Shown here piece after piece: positions 47,477-58,960 of a stretch of 64,000 bases of DNA; the first letter of the stretch is position 1, and each line of letters opens with the position of its first letter. The notes under the pieces were generated by a model. The model ran no database searches. It had not been told where the DNA came from and saw nothing but the letters and a program-made list of their open reading frames with translations. Position numbers and translations under genes: made by a program. Source of the DNA: Sarocladium kiliense (Eukaryota; Ascomycota; Sordariomycetes; Hypocreales; Sarocladiaceae); NCBI GenBank assembly GCA_030734395.1, contig JAUZTG010000051.1, positions 186,001-250,000 of the forward strand. Direction: 5' to 3'.

Positions 47477-48854
47477 TCCAGGCTGCTTCAACTATCTACT
47501 TCTTTCCTTTCAGCGGACATATTTGAACAGGATGAACATATCGGGAAGGCCTTGACAGCCACAACGGTGACCTACGTGTGAGAGGCTGGAAAAGAAGGGG
47601 CTTGGACGGGAGTCTGAAGGATTGGCGTTATGAGTGAATTGTCCTGCGTGTGGCATTGAGGATTGAATGGCTACGAACGACAGGGAGGCGGATTTCTTCT
47701 CTTTTCTTATTTTTCCACCTCAGCTGGTCGTTTTCTTGTGCAGACTGGGTGGAAAAAGTCACGTCACTGATTGAATCTGACGAAGCGTTGCGCTCTGGAC
47801 GTTGTCTAAGCCTGATTGGTTGTGCTTCTGTGACGGGTGTTCCTGGATGAGCTGATTCATTACATGCAGCCATTCTGTTTACTGATGATTAGCAGAAGTA
47901 TCAACTCGCTGCTTAACGCGGGATTCTGTTTGGTGGATGGGACGGGCGAACAGGTTTCTCGACCGAGGTGTGGTGATGGAAGAAGTAAGATCAGCACGCC
48001 TGCGAACGCCAGCTGACCTCATTGACTATTCATTCCCACAAGCTGAGATCGCCTTCAGCGCCCCAGGTACCTGGTAGGCTTGGGACTAGATTTCTCGTGC
48101 CGAAGCACTAATGCAAACTTGGGGGGGCCTTTGTCTCACGCATTTCGGAGGGGGGGCTTTCCGGTATGTGCATGTGTGTCTGTGGCGATATTTCGTGTGT
48201 TCGGTTGGATATCGTGGAGATGGTGTGGCTAGGACCCGGAGAGGGCTGAGACAAGAGGTTAGGCTTGGCTTGTGATGGTCGAGCTTGGAGGGTAGGGGTC
48301 GGGATCTTGGGAGAGGATGGGAATCAGACGGATTGGCTTGGGATGTGAGGCGGTGTTCTTTTCCTTACTTATTCTTTGGCTCCGATCTTGGGCGATGACT
48401 TACACCACACAGAGTGCTTACAGGGTTGTGGCAAAGGATAGGCAGCCAGGCCACGGTAATGAAGACCTCGATGGATGGTGGCTTGAGAGGTCTCGGACGT
48501 AAGGGAGGATGAGGGCGGCAAAGGTCTTGGTGGCTTTGGATCATGGCGTGGGACACGCGAGTCGAGGGTCCCCTGGTTGGATTTAAGGTAGTCATGGAGG
48601 CTCTGACAGAGCGGAGGGCGGCAATGCCCACCGAGACCTTAAATCTCTGAAGGTCTGGGGACAGGGATCTGGTGGTTGAGGGCTGTCTTTGCTTTCTTAT
48701 TGTTATGGGTTGCGTGCGAGAGTACATCTATGTTCTCTTCCCCGGGTTTGCATTAACGTTGACGGACACCTGTCATTGTTCCCTGCGAGGACCTCTTGTT
48801 CTTTCTAGTTCGGTATTTGATACGACGTGTCGTTTCTAGGACTTCACTCTTACA
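47477..48854. other. 1.4-kb intergenic region, promoter of the 7TM-RGS gene
   Basis: The sequence shifts from AT-rich near 47500-47900 to G-rich patches (two runs of G near 48121-48155). No gene or repeat recognised; probably a long promoter/leader. Confidence 0.55.
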
Positions 48855-50908
48855 ATGGCGGACGCCAACGGTCCTCCCCCAGATGAGGCGGCTATGCCCG
48901 TCTTCACTATCTACAATCTTCCTCCTGCGCCTCCACGCTGGGACCGCATCGGCATCGCCTTCATAACCTTCTGCTGCGCCTGGACCGTCCTGATCTTCAC
49001 CTCCATGCTCATCTGCCTCTACCACCGGAACTCCATCCCTGCCCTCCGCGTTCGATGTCTCCCTCTCAGCTTCACAGCCATAGCCTTCCTGCACTGCTAC
49101 TGGATCCTAGCATGGCTCGTGTATCCCATTGGAGGCTCGATGCCGGTCGTGCTGGCGTATGATATCCAGTATTTCTTCATGGGGATTTGGTTCCCGTTGG
49201 GGATTGCGGTGTTCCATGGGAGTAATCTTAGGTTTCTGTATTTTGCGAAACGGCAGAAACGGTGGATGGTGGATGGGGTTGATGAGAAGGATGGGTGTGA
49301 TGGGGCGGGGACGTCGTTTCTGTGCAGGATTCGGAATTGGCCGTATGTGAGGAGGGTGATGGCCTTTATTGGTGTAGGCATGGTGGCCCAGGTATGTGAA
49401 GCTGTCGTGATGCTTGACGTGGTGGTGGTGGTGCTGACGATGATAGGTGTTGTTGACTGTTGGCATGTGGTTGGCTTGCAAGAAGTATCATCCCACCTTC
49501 GGCATCCCTGGAACGGAGATCAAGGGAGAGACGTTGCCAGAGCAAATGACTGACCTGGGCCGCGGATGGGAGTGGTGGCCCTCTGTGCTGTGGCAGGTCA
49601 TCTGGACCTGGATGGTGAGTTCACTCCTTGGAATCCCGCTCTCTGCCTACGGCTTGTGTGCTAATAGTTGTGTAGGTCGCTCCTTATCTGATCTGGAAAG
49701 CGTGGAGCATCAGGGATACCATGGGATGGCGAACACAGACCATCGGATGCTGTCTGTCCAAGTATGCACCCTTGACCTGTGCCCTCATTTTCATTCACTG
49801 ACTTCATCAGCCTGCACGCAACGCCCATGTTCCTCGTAGCGTCGTACGTCTCTGCATTCAACACCATCAACGCCTATTTCCCTCCTAGTCAATGGTCTGT
49901 AACGACCCCCCTAGGCAGGAGCCCTGCGTCAATACTGATAGTCCTACTAGGATTCACCTCTCCATCATGATGATCGAAGTCTTCGCTGTCTTCATTCCCC
50001 TCTTCCAACTCATCAAGCACCGCCATCTCGCTCGCAAAGCAGCCCATCACAACGCGAAATGGGACTCGCAGTCTCAGATCAGCAGCTCAGTCGGCAGTGG
50101 TTCAGTCACTATCGGCAGCACTCCATTCCTCGACCGAACTTCATCTCCTCAGCACAAGCACCACCACCCTGCAAACTCTCTCAGCTTTGCTGAGAAAGGC
50201 TCCGCTGATGAGGGGACGCTCGCCGGACATGACAGCCATCCACAGTCTCAGCAGCTTCCGCTGGATGTGGATGAGGAGGACGAGGATCGGCTGCTTACCA
50301 TGTCGGCTCTTGAGCGGGTCCTTGCTGAGAACCCCGTGCCACTGCAAGACTTCTCTGCCCTGAATGACTTTTCGGGAGAGAATGTTGCTTTCTTGAGGAG
50401 GGTTAATGCTTGGAAGACGGAATGGGAGGAGTGTGAGGGTAGGATGCAAGACAGCGAACGGCTGGCCTTGTATAACCGCGCCGTCGATATCTACACCGAC
50501 TTCATCCCCCCCTCAGAAGCTGAATTCCCTCTCAACCTCTCCTCCCAACACCACAACTCTCTCAGGCCTATCTTCCAACCCGCCCTTGAATCCTCCCCTC
50601 CTTCCCCCAAAACCCCATCGGCAACACCCTTCGACTTCCCCTCCTCCCACTCCAACGCCTCCTCCACGCGGGATCTCTACGCCGGCACTGTTCCCATTAC
50701 GTTCGATATGCATGTGTTCGATGCGGCGGTGGGACATGTCAAGTATCTCGTGCTGACGAATACGTGGCCAAAGTTTGTGGCGGAGATGCATGCTAGGAGG
50801 AGGCGGAGCGCGGAGACGACGAGGAGTAGTGGTGCTGGAACGACGAGGTCGGGGTCGTCGCTTGTTAGTAGGGTTTCAGATGTGTTGTACTCATTGTTGA
50901 AGAGGTGA
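48855..50908 (+). CDS. Seven-transmembrane receptor with C-terminal RGS domain (GprK-like)
   Basis: Exons 48855-49391, 49447-49614, 49676-49761, 49811-49894 and 49951-50908 total 1833 nt, 610 residues. The first 330 residues hold about seven hydrophobic helices: IAFITFCCAWTVLIFTSMLI, LSFTAIAFLHCYWILAWLV, IQYFFMGIWFPLGIAVF, VMAFIGVGMVAQVLLTVGMW, a helix around WPSVLWQVIWTWMVAPYLIW, then HATPMFLVASYVSAFNTI and IMMIEVFAVFIPLFQLI. The cytosolic part starts near residue 335. The RGS domain (about 410-585) includes ALERVLAENPVPLQDFSALN, EFPLNLSSQ and HVKYLVLTNTWPKF, with a Pro/Ser-rich insertion of some 55 residues before the final helices. Such receptors sense unknown external cues at the plasma membrane and accelerate G-alpha GTP hydrolysis through RGS. 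Two internal exons are under 90 nt. Confidence 0.88.
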
Positions 50909-51328
50909 GATGGATGTCGTAGTCGGGTAATGTTAGCCCGGAAAGGTTGCTTGGTATGGTGGTGTATGTATGATAAGCTGACATGGGGTCAGATCTAAGG
51001 GATTAAGCATAAGCGAGAAGTAAGCGCAAGTGTTGATATAGGTTGCCGATTTGGGAAACGAGTCGTTGGCAAAGTCTCCGAAAGTTGCTTATACTCATGC
51101 ATGCCCAAATTACTTTGCAAAGACATTCACGCGTTCACAAATATTTCTTCATCAAGGCATCTGGCCACGAGGTGCTGTTGTGCTTACTCTTCAATTCATT
51201 CTGGTCATAGAGAATCATGTACAAATAAGTCGAGTTGACATCCAAGTCAAAGCAACTTGGCAAGAGAAGATCCCAAATACGTCGCTGACAGTCTTTCACT
51301 AAAACAAAACCAGGCCACCCACTCCTGT
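50909..51328. other. Convergent 3' intergenic region
   Basis: The 7TM-RGS and aldehyde dehydrogenase genes end toward each other; no coding signal seen. Confidence 0.6.
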
Positions 51329-52941
51329 TTAGAGTTGGATGGCAACAGACTTCGTTTGGGTGTAGTTGGCAAGCGCAGCCTCGCCCAGCTCGCGACCGAT
51401 ACCAGACTCCTTGAAACCACCGAACGGAAGCTGGTGGTGGAGCTTGTTGTAGCAGTTGACCCAGACAGTACCGGCCTTGAGGGCGTTGCTGACACGAATG
51501 GCAGTGCCGAGATCCTTGGTGTGGACGGCAGCGGCGAGGCCGTATGTGGTATCGTTACCGAGGCTGATGACATCGGCCTCATCCTTGAACTTGGCAATGG
51601 CGCAGACGGGACCAAAGATCTCCTCCTGCATGATCTTCATGTCGTTGGTAACGTTGGAGAAGATAGTTGGCTGGATGAAGTAACCCTTGTCGCCGTGACG
51701 CTCGCCACCGATCTCAACAGTAGCGCCTTCCTCCTTGCCGGCCTTGATGTAGCCCATGATGCGGTCGTACTGGAGCTGGCTGACCTGAGGTCCCTGGAAG
51801 GTCTTCTCGTGGAACGGGTCGCCGACGGCGTTGGAGGCAGCGCGCTTCTTGAACGCCTCAAGGAACTTGTCGTAAATGTCCTCCTGGACGAAGATACGGG
51901 TACCAGCGCAGCAGCACTGGCCGTGGTTGTAGTAAATACCAAAGTTGACCCACTCGATGGCGGCATCGATGTCAGCATCCTTGAAGACGATGTTGGGCGA
52001 CTTGCCACCAAGCTCAAGAGTGACCTTCTTGAGGTTGGAAGAGGCAGCAGCCTTCATAATGGCGCGGCCAACGAGGGTGGAACCAGTGAAGGCGACCTTG
52101 TCGATGTCCATGTGAGAGGCAACGGCAGCGCCGGCAACCTTGCCGAAGCCGTTGATGAGGTTGAAAACACCAGCAGGGAAGCCAGCCTCCTCAATGAACT
52201 GAGTCATGACGAGAGCGGACAGAGGGGTCTGCTCGGCAGTCTTCATGATGAGGGTGTTACCTGTGGCGAGAGCAGGGCCGATCTTCCATGCGAACATAAG
52301 GAGGGGGAAGTTCCAGGGGATGATCTGACCGCAGACACCGATCTGTATGGATGACATGGTCAGCAAGCCACAAACACCTCTGAGCAAAGGGAATCAATTC
52401 TTACGGGCTCCTGGCGGGTGTAGTGCAGCATCTTGGGGTCAATGTCGATAGTCTTGCCCTCAATCTTGTCGGCCCATCCACCGTAGTAGCGGATGCAGGC
52501 AACGACAGCACCGACGTCACCGCGGGCCATGCTGATAGACTTGCCATTGTCAAGAGACTCAACGGCAGCGAGGAGCTCGATATTCTTCTCGGTGATGTCG
52601 GCAAGCTTGAGCATCAGATTGGAACGAGTGTTGGGGGAGACATTCATGCCCCATGTAGTGTTGAAAGCCTTGCGGGCGGCAGAGACGGCGAGATCAACAT
52701 CCTTCTCGGTACCCTCGCAGACCTGGCAGATAACCTCCTCGGTGGCGGGGTTGACGACATCGAACTTCTTCTTGTCGACGCCCTCGACCCACTTGCCGTC
52801 AATGTAGCTAGAGCAAGAGAAGTCAGTGTATGGTTCTCAGGTAGTTCTCAATTGGTTGGGAAAGGGAAAAGAAACTCACAGGCCAATGGGCTGCTTGTAG
52901 TCACCCGTAATGGGAGTGTTGAGGGTGACGCTGAGAGTCAT
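51329..52941 (-). CDS. NAD(P)-dependent aldehyde dehydrogenase (ALDH1/2 class)
   Basis: Exons 52941-52880, 52807-52405 and 52342-51329 total 1479 nt, 492 residues. The order of landmarks is that of fungal AldA-type enzymes: YIDGKWVEG, the NAD-binding [33 protein letters not shown], the catalytic general base Glu in LELGGKSP, the nucleophile Cys in [18 protein letters not shown], and the C-terminal [15 protein letters not shown]. Length is normal and no targeting presequence is seen, suggesting a cytosolic enzyme oxidising acetaldehyde or similar to the acid. The strong C-ending codon bias suggests high expression. A three-copy 11-bp repeat lies about 255-290 bp upstream of the start. AldA in Aspergillus is ethanol-inducible; induction here is inference. 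Confidence 0.95.
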
Positions 52942-55824
52942 GATGGGCAAAGTGTGACGAAACTGGGGAATAGAGGGGTATCAAGCAGTGGGATGGTGAA
53001 GAAACAAGTTACGGAGGATGTCTCGAAGTGGTGAAGACGTAGGTGTTGTGAATTTGTTATGTAGGAGGGAAAAAAACCACGTGAGCTGGATTGGAGATGG
53101 AGGAAGAAGAGGGAAGGAGCAATGACGACGATGGGAACGTGGGTGGTCCTTGCCTTCTTAAGCTTGTCGTCAGTTTCGCCTCTCACCCTCACCACGACCC
53201 TCCATTGACCCTCCGTTGACCCTCCGTTGACCCTTGTGTCCTCCATCCACATCCACATCCCATCCACCTCGGCCTCCCCCACAATATGGAGGCACCAAGC
53301 GCAAACAAGCGCCTCGACGGGTTCCGGGAGGGAGTGGTGGCCATCACAAACGCGGTATACTTCCCCCATCGACCGTAGGGTTATGGGTACCCCGACCGGG
53401 CGAGGCTTCGTCTCCCACTCGTCCGTTCCCCGGTGACTACTGGTCAACAGCAGGTACGTACCAAGGTGTTCTGCTCTGCTCTCGCCCGAGAGGACCTCCG
53501 TGACACGCACACCAAACACTCACAGATTCACTAGCCTGACGACACCATACCGGACTTGCTTTCGACCATGGATGCGAAGCGGAAGCGGGGTACGGTTCTC
53601 AACGCAAATCCATGCCCTGTAGCTCCCCAACTTCCCCAAACCTTGCGGCCGACTGCTCCCAATCTTTAGCGAAAACGGTTTAACACCATTGCCTAAGAGC
53701 TTCTATTGCGCCTCCCGCCCTCCGCAGCCCCAGCTCTTGGTGCTGGTCCTGCCTTCGAGGTTCCTGCTTCCCCACATCGCATGCAGCTTGGGGGCACCCT
53801 CGTACACATATTATCGGACTTAGGACGTTGAATGGAGGGGCAGCCAGGGTTCGCGGCGAGGGGCATTCTCGATTTCGGCGCGACATGTTTTCGATTGCGG
53901 ACAATAGGTGGACCTGCGACAACAGGGTGCATTCCGCGTCCGCTGTCGCATCGTGGCTTCGAGCTCTGTGCAGGCACCCGCAACTGCGAATCCTCCCGTA
54001 CGTCCGACTCGCATCATGCCATTCTTTGTGAACCTCGAGCCGCTCATAGGCTACAGAGCCGATACCCCAAAAAGAGACGGTGGAAGCTATCGGTTGTGAT
54101 TGACATGATATGGTGGGGCTCCGCCTGAACAACGGAACCACATCGTCAACTGTGACCCTTTGCATGCACTGAATACCGAATCCGATGAGGCAAGCATGGC
54201 GCATAGTTGTCCACAGTCGCCACTGATACTGGGCTCAGGCGCCTCGATCTAGATCCAGAGGGGTTCGATGCTGCTGCACACCACCTCGGATTCACCTCTT
54301 GCCGGCCCTCCACCATCATCCGTCGGCAGTCCCCCAGATACACTCTTCTGACAAGTCGGGGGACCTGAACCGTCGGTACCCGCTCAACGCACACCGGTAT
54401 GAGGTAACCGCTTGTAACGTCAACCCTGATCAATGTGTATTCCAAATTATTAATCTTGGTTTCCTAGTCAACTCTGAGAATGTCCCTGCAACTCCCCGTT
54501 GACCGACTGCTTCACAAACCAGCCCCACCATTAGAGGCTCGCTGAACAGACTCCTCGATTCCCCCACTTGTGACATTTTGGATCTATGAAGATCTCGATG
54601 GCTTATTCGAATGGCCGACAAATTACTCAAAGCCCCTGTAGCAGGTTGCCCAGATTTGGCAAGCATTAAATGTCGCAACACACGATGCTCCAGAACCTGC
54701 ACAATGCAAGCCGAATCCAAATCGTTTCGTCACAGTTCCCAAGCGAGTGGCACACCTTCACTAACACCTCGGGGTAAAGGAGAGCGAGTAGCGTCCGCTT
54801 TGCCCCGCACCCCCTCCTGCCTTCTTTCATCTTCGAACTTGCGGACGACGAGCCGATCGCGCTGTAGTGCGTGTCATCTTTGGGTAAGCTCGCGCCCAAA
54901 CGGCTTGTATGGCTTGTCGACAGGTCCCGGTAACCCGAAATAGAGATTCTTTGAGTCGGGTCCGCATGGCAGTGTCCTTTGGCAACGAGGAGAACTTCCC
55001 GAGGTTGTTTTGGCAGCGAAACCTTCGACTTCTATTCAGGACCCTAATGTGAGCAATAGACTTGAGCTCTTACAGCCCGATCGGCCATATGCAGGTGGCT
55101 CTCAACGACAAGCTGTCTTCCCTATCCGTTCATCAACCATCAGCACCCACGGCTGGGCGGAAGCGAATGTGAAGTGCTCGCTGCAACCCTTCCAAGGCCC
55201 CATCACTTTCCCCGAGGGGACCCCGGAATGGGGCACCATGTGACCTGGTGCACAAGCTTCACTGGTGCAAAGGCTATTGGACAGATTTGTTGTGTTTCCA
55301 AGGGGGTCGTACGATGGTATCGGGTTGAGCCGCAGTTTGTTGTGAAGTAGATCCATTCAACAGCGGTTGTGCCTGAGGACTGTATTGACGCATTTCAAGA
55401 GGATTTGAGGCGTATCCGACAATAGACATCCGTGAATCAAGGGAACTGGTGTTGGCCGAAACAAGTCTTACCACTGTCCCAAGACGATCGGCCATCGTAG
55501 CAAAGGAACGCCGTATTATGGTCTTGTAAGACGATGTCGGTTGTTATCGCGACCGAAGCATCGACATATTTACTCGATTATTGAGGTGAATGACCTGAGA
55601 ATCTATGAATGAGGTACTCGTCCGAACGTGCGGACTGGCAGTTCGGACGTGAGCGGCTGCACGCATCTGTCAAACAGCTGCTGGCTGGTGGTAATCAGTA
55701 GGGCCTCGTAGAGTCACACAGATAACGAACTTGTTGCGATGCGCTCATCTGGTCTACTCGCTTTTCTTTCGAGCTCCATCACTTGCTCCTTTCTTTATTT
55801 CCATGCTCAATTCATGACATCACC
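52942..55824. other. 2.9-kb gene-free stretch upstream of ALDH
   Basis: It begins with the ALDH promoter, including the 11-bp tandem repeat at 53196-53228. From about 53500 to 55780 only short overlapping frames occur on both strands, with no family resemblance and no good splice pattern. It marks the left border of the gene-poor right arm. Confidence 0.55.
53196..53233 (-). repeat. 11-bp tandem repeat in the ALDH promoter
   Basis: Three direct units, GACCCTCCATT, GACCCTCCGTT and GACCCTCCGTT on the + strand, followed by a partial fourth. On the ALDH sense strand they read AACGGAGGGTC. The array lies 255-290 bp upstream of the ATG at 52941, a common position for activator sites in fungal promoters. 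The binding factor, if any, is unknown. Confidence 0.7.
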
Positions 55825-56980
55825 ATGGCGGTTCTTCCTGGCATCCCGGGCCTCGAGGTTCGCGTCAAAGTCGAGGATGAAGTGGTCCCAGACTACCCGA
55901 ACACAGATGCGATGAACGATGATTCGGAACCTGGTCAACAATCGAGGGGTCACGGGCGCGAGCTACTGCGTGCAAGTGGATGTGGGAGAGTTCTTTTCTT
56001 CCTTCTTGCAGGCCGTTGAAAGGGAGGCTACCTGCCTCCAGATAGTTCTCAATGTGGATGGCAAGGAAGTAGTGACGGCCGCGTGTCGTATCCCAGAAGA
56101 TCTACCATCTGAGGGCTTCTGTTTCCTAGGATAGTAGTTCGATCTCAGAAGCTAAGTGGATGGACCGCGTCATGGTCTTCACAGCTGTTGACCGAGGTTA
56201 ACTTGCCCACCTTCCTCGTCACTATGTAGTGCCAATGCTGACTTAATTTCAGTTGAAGATGTTAATCCTACGAAGGCAGACAAAGAGAAGAAAGTCGCAC
56301 AAAGCTTAGGCTTCATCGAGGTGCGCTTCATTGTCGGGCTTGCACGGGAGATCAAGCCTTTCATGTGCATCGACCATGATAGTCCCAGCAGCTCTTGGCC
56401 GCTCGAGATCAGCGAGAAAGACATGGTGAATTCGAACGCCACCCATGGGACAAAGTCAGAGTTCCTGCATTCGTTCTATGTAACTTTCACTTACTGTGTT
56501 CAGGATCTTGCCAAAGGAAGGTGTTGGCTTCCATCGAAACATCAGGGGATTTTGTCCTTTGAAGCCCCTTTGCACTTCCAGATTCGCCTATCGTTCGTTC
56601 TCATGGTAAGTGGCAAGAAAAACTTCAATGTGACCGGCCATGCGGACTGACACAACGAATAGAGATGCTCCAAAGCCCATCCGTGATTCCTCGCACGGCA
56701 AGCCTACGGCCGGACTTCGCCTCGATGACTCGTGAAGAGCTGATCGCCATTGCGGAGAGCAGCTGGAAACATTCGAACGTTTGTCATCAGTAACGTACGG
56801 TCGAACTTGACATGGAACTAACCATGCGCATAATAGGCTCAGGATGAGAAGAAGCCGTTCGGAGGTTGGCCTTGCGAAGGCAAACCGGAGTACGAAGACG
56901 GAGGCTTTCAGGAAACCCCAAATGATCTCAAGGTCACCCGGAAGCGGCAGCGAGTGGAGGCCAACCTGAATGAGGACTGA
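55825..56980 (+). pseudogene. DUF7918-like gene, apparently disrupted by frame shifts
   Basis: The 5' end reads MAVLPGIPGLEVRVKVEDEV, very like the start of the gene at 63734. The next conserved segment (ASYCVQVDVGEFFSSF and LNVDGKEVV) is in another frame from about 55935, with no possible intron between. A further frame change is needed near 56125, after which EAKWMDRVMVFTAVDR continues. A normal intron (gttaac to tttcag) leads to an exon containing KKVAQSLGFIEVRF, and two later introns can be drawn to EMLQSPSVIPRT/REELIAIAESS and a basic end, RKRQRVEANLNED, stop TGA 56978-56980. The domain order and the basic C-terminus fit the fungal DUF7918 family (name from memory; function unknown). Either a decaying copy or assembly indels. 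Confidence 0.55.
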
Positions 56981-57596
56981 TCTGGGTGACACTGGGAGGT
57001 ACCGCTTCATGGGCCGTTTTGGAGGGAATGTTGGTGAGCTTTCAAGAAACTTGGAAACGGGTTCAAAGTCAGACCTCAACCTACTGATACACGATCTTTG
57101 AGTTCACCGTGGGAAAATCTCTCATAATGCGGACTGCAATGATGTATACCTGTTCTCGTGAAAGTTATTCGCGTGCCAACAGAGTTGCTGTGTTCTCGTC
57201 AAGATCCAGTGAACAACGTGCCGCTTTTTTTTTAGTACTGGTTTGATGGCTCGAATGACCGATAGGCTGGCTATCGTCTCAGTTCTTCCTGTGGCCATTA
57301 CAGAGCAGCTCAAGTGGCGTTGAGCTTGTTCGGCTGCAGACAAGGGGAGCAGCATTTGCTCGATCACGTCAATGTCTAGTGGAGGAACTCTCCCTACCTG
57401 CCTCAGGAACCCCTTAGTTAAAAACTGGCTGCAAGTTATCCATATCCTACCCTCTTTTAAAGCCCAAGTCCATAGTTTAATAGAAGACTTCAAAGCATTT
57501 CTGGATATGATCAGATTTCATTGCCTGCAGTAAACGGAAGCTCTTTAATTATACGGCCCTTCCTGAACAGTGCTTCAATATCCTGAGCTCCGTCGC
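56981..57596. other. Intergenic, AT-rich
   Basis: No coding signal seen between the DUF7918-like remnant and the end of the next minus-strand gene. A run of nine T lies near 57225-57233. Confidence 0.55.
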
Positions 57597-58960
57597 TCAA
57601 GAACCTAGCAGTAACTGAAGCACAGTTACACCACCCTGAGCAATCATCCCAGCCGCCAGCTTGGCCACCGCAGTGCCTTCATCCTCTTCCTTAGGGGCTG
57701 CAACAATGCTGAATCTTCTGATTGCCAGCCTGAGGACAGTAATCGCAATCAGATACTCTTTCAATGACGGGTCCAGGCCACCAACACAAAATATACGTTC
57801 TCCATGCTCTCCCGTCCAGAAGATGCTTTTGAACGAGGCATCGTCCGCCACATCATTCAGATCATCTGTATTTCCAGGCGCAATCCCCGTATACTCGAAT
57901 ACCTCAAAGTCCTTATAGTTAGTAAACTTCTTCTGTTTGCCTGGTATTTTCTTTGGTTTCCAGACAAACTTCCGGCCCCCAAAAGTGAATCGCCGAGGGG
58001 TGTCCCATTTGAGTTCGCCCAGAACATCTGGGTCTTCGGTGATTGTCATGGGCGCATTCAATCCAAATAGTTGAGTGGAGAGTCCAGTAGTGCCGATTGT
58101 ATACGAAATTCCAAACGCCTGAATGCGCATTGACGGCGCTGGATACTCTGCAGGGCGCCATGTGTAGGCGTGTGTGACAGGCTGCGGCCATTTCCCGTCT
58201 TGATGGGCTGTTCGTAACACCATGACTGTATGTTGCTTGAACTTGGCCGCGTCGTCGTCCATGTAGACTGTGTAGGTGGGAGGCTGATACAGGCCGCCAT
58301 CCCTCCATATCTTATACTGCTGAAGTGGCAGATCCTGTGGAAGATTATCGGTGTATCTGGTATCTGATGCTATAAGCTGTCCAGGAGCTTCGAATTCTCG
58401 CTGATGTTGACAGACTTCAGCAGAGCACGGCCAATAGATATACATGGACTCTCAAGGGTACTTACAAGCAGAAGGCACGCGTTGTCTTCGCCGCGAGGCT
58501 CCGGGTTGCCAGCGGAGCTCGTCGTCCTCAATACATCCGAGATTCCCCTGATCGCCAACTCCATAGACGGGTGTATAGGCATGGGGACTCGCAACGAGGC
58601 TGGGTCTTCTCTCAAGAAGCGTTCCAGAGTCTTTGCTCTTTCCTTATGCAAGGCTGCCCTTACTCTAATCTCATCGCCACTCAGTTGCACACCTCGAATA
58701 TCTGATTTGATGAATACTGCTTTCGCGAACTTCGTCCAGCCCCGTTCGAGTGCTAGATGTAGCTGATGCGCGCTGGGTATATGAATAAGTTCTTTCTCGT
58801 AGGCAAGATGAGTCGTCAAGTAGAGCAGTTCGAGATCGGCTCTCTGCACAGGTTTCGACGACTTCGATGGCTTTTTCCACTGACTTGTCGTCCAGTTGGA
58901 AATCATCGAATCAATCTCTGTAATTCTATCAGCCACGGCTGGTTCGACTCCTAATGCCAT
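57597..58960 (-). CDS. Unrecognised two-exon protein
   Basis: Exon 1 runs from the ATG at 58960 (MALGVEPAVADR) or 59038 (adding 26 residues) to 58466 and exon 2 from 58400 to 57597. Donor gtaagt and acceptor aacatcag join in phase 0, giving 432 or 458 residues. I do not recognise the family. The N-terminal half is helical and charged (QRADLELLYLTTHLAYEKEL, LSGDEIRVRAALHKERAKTLERFL). The C-terminal half is beta-rich and starts with tyrosine-rich PPTYTVYMDDDAAKF. It then has VMVLRTAHQDG, FTFGGRKFVWKPKKIPGKQKK and SIFWTGEHGERIFCVGG. The end (VLRLAIRRFSIV and LAAGMIAQGGVTVLQLL) is hydrophobic but not a clear membrane anchor. A smooth join across the intron and a long open frame support a real gene in the accessory region. 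Confidence 0.65.

Noticed and set aside
51257..52354. Long + strand frame of 365 codons opposite the ALDH gene
   Set aside because: It is the exact antisense of a conserved enzyme with strong codon bias, which often leaves the opposite frame open.
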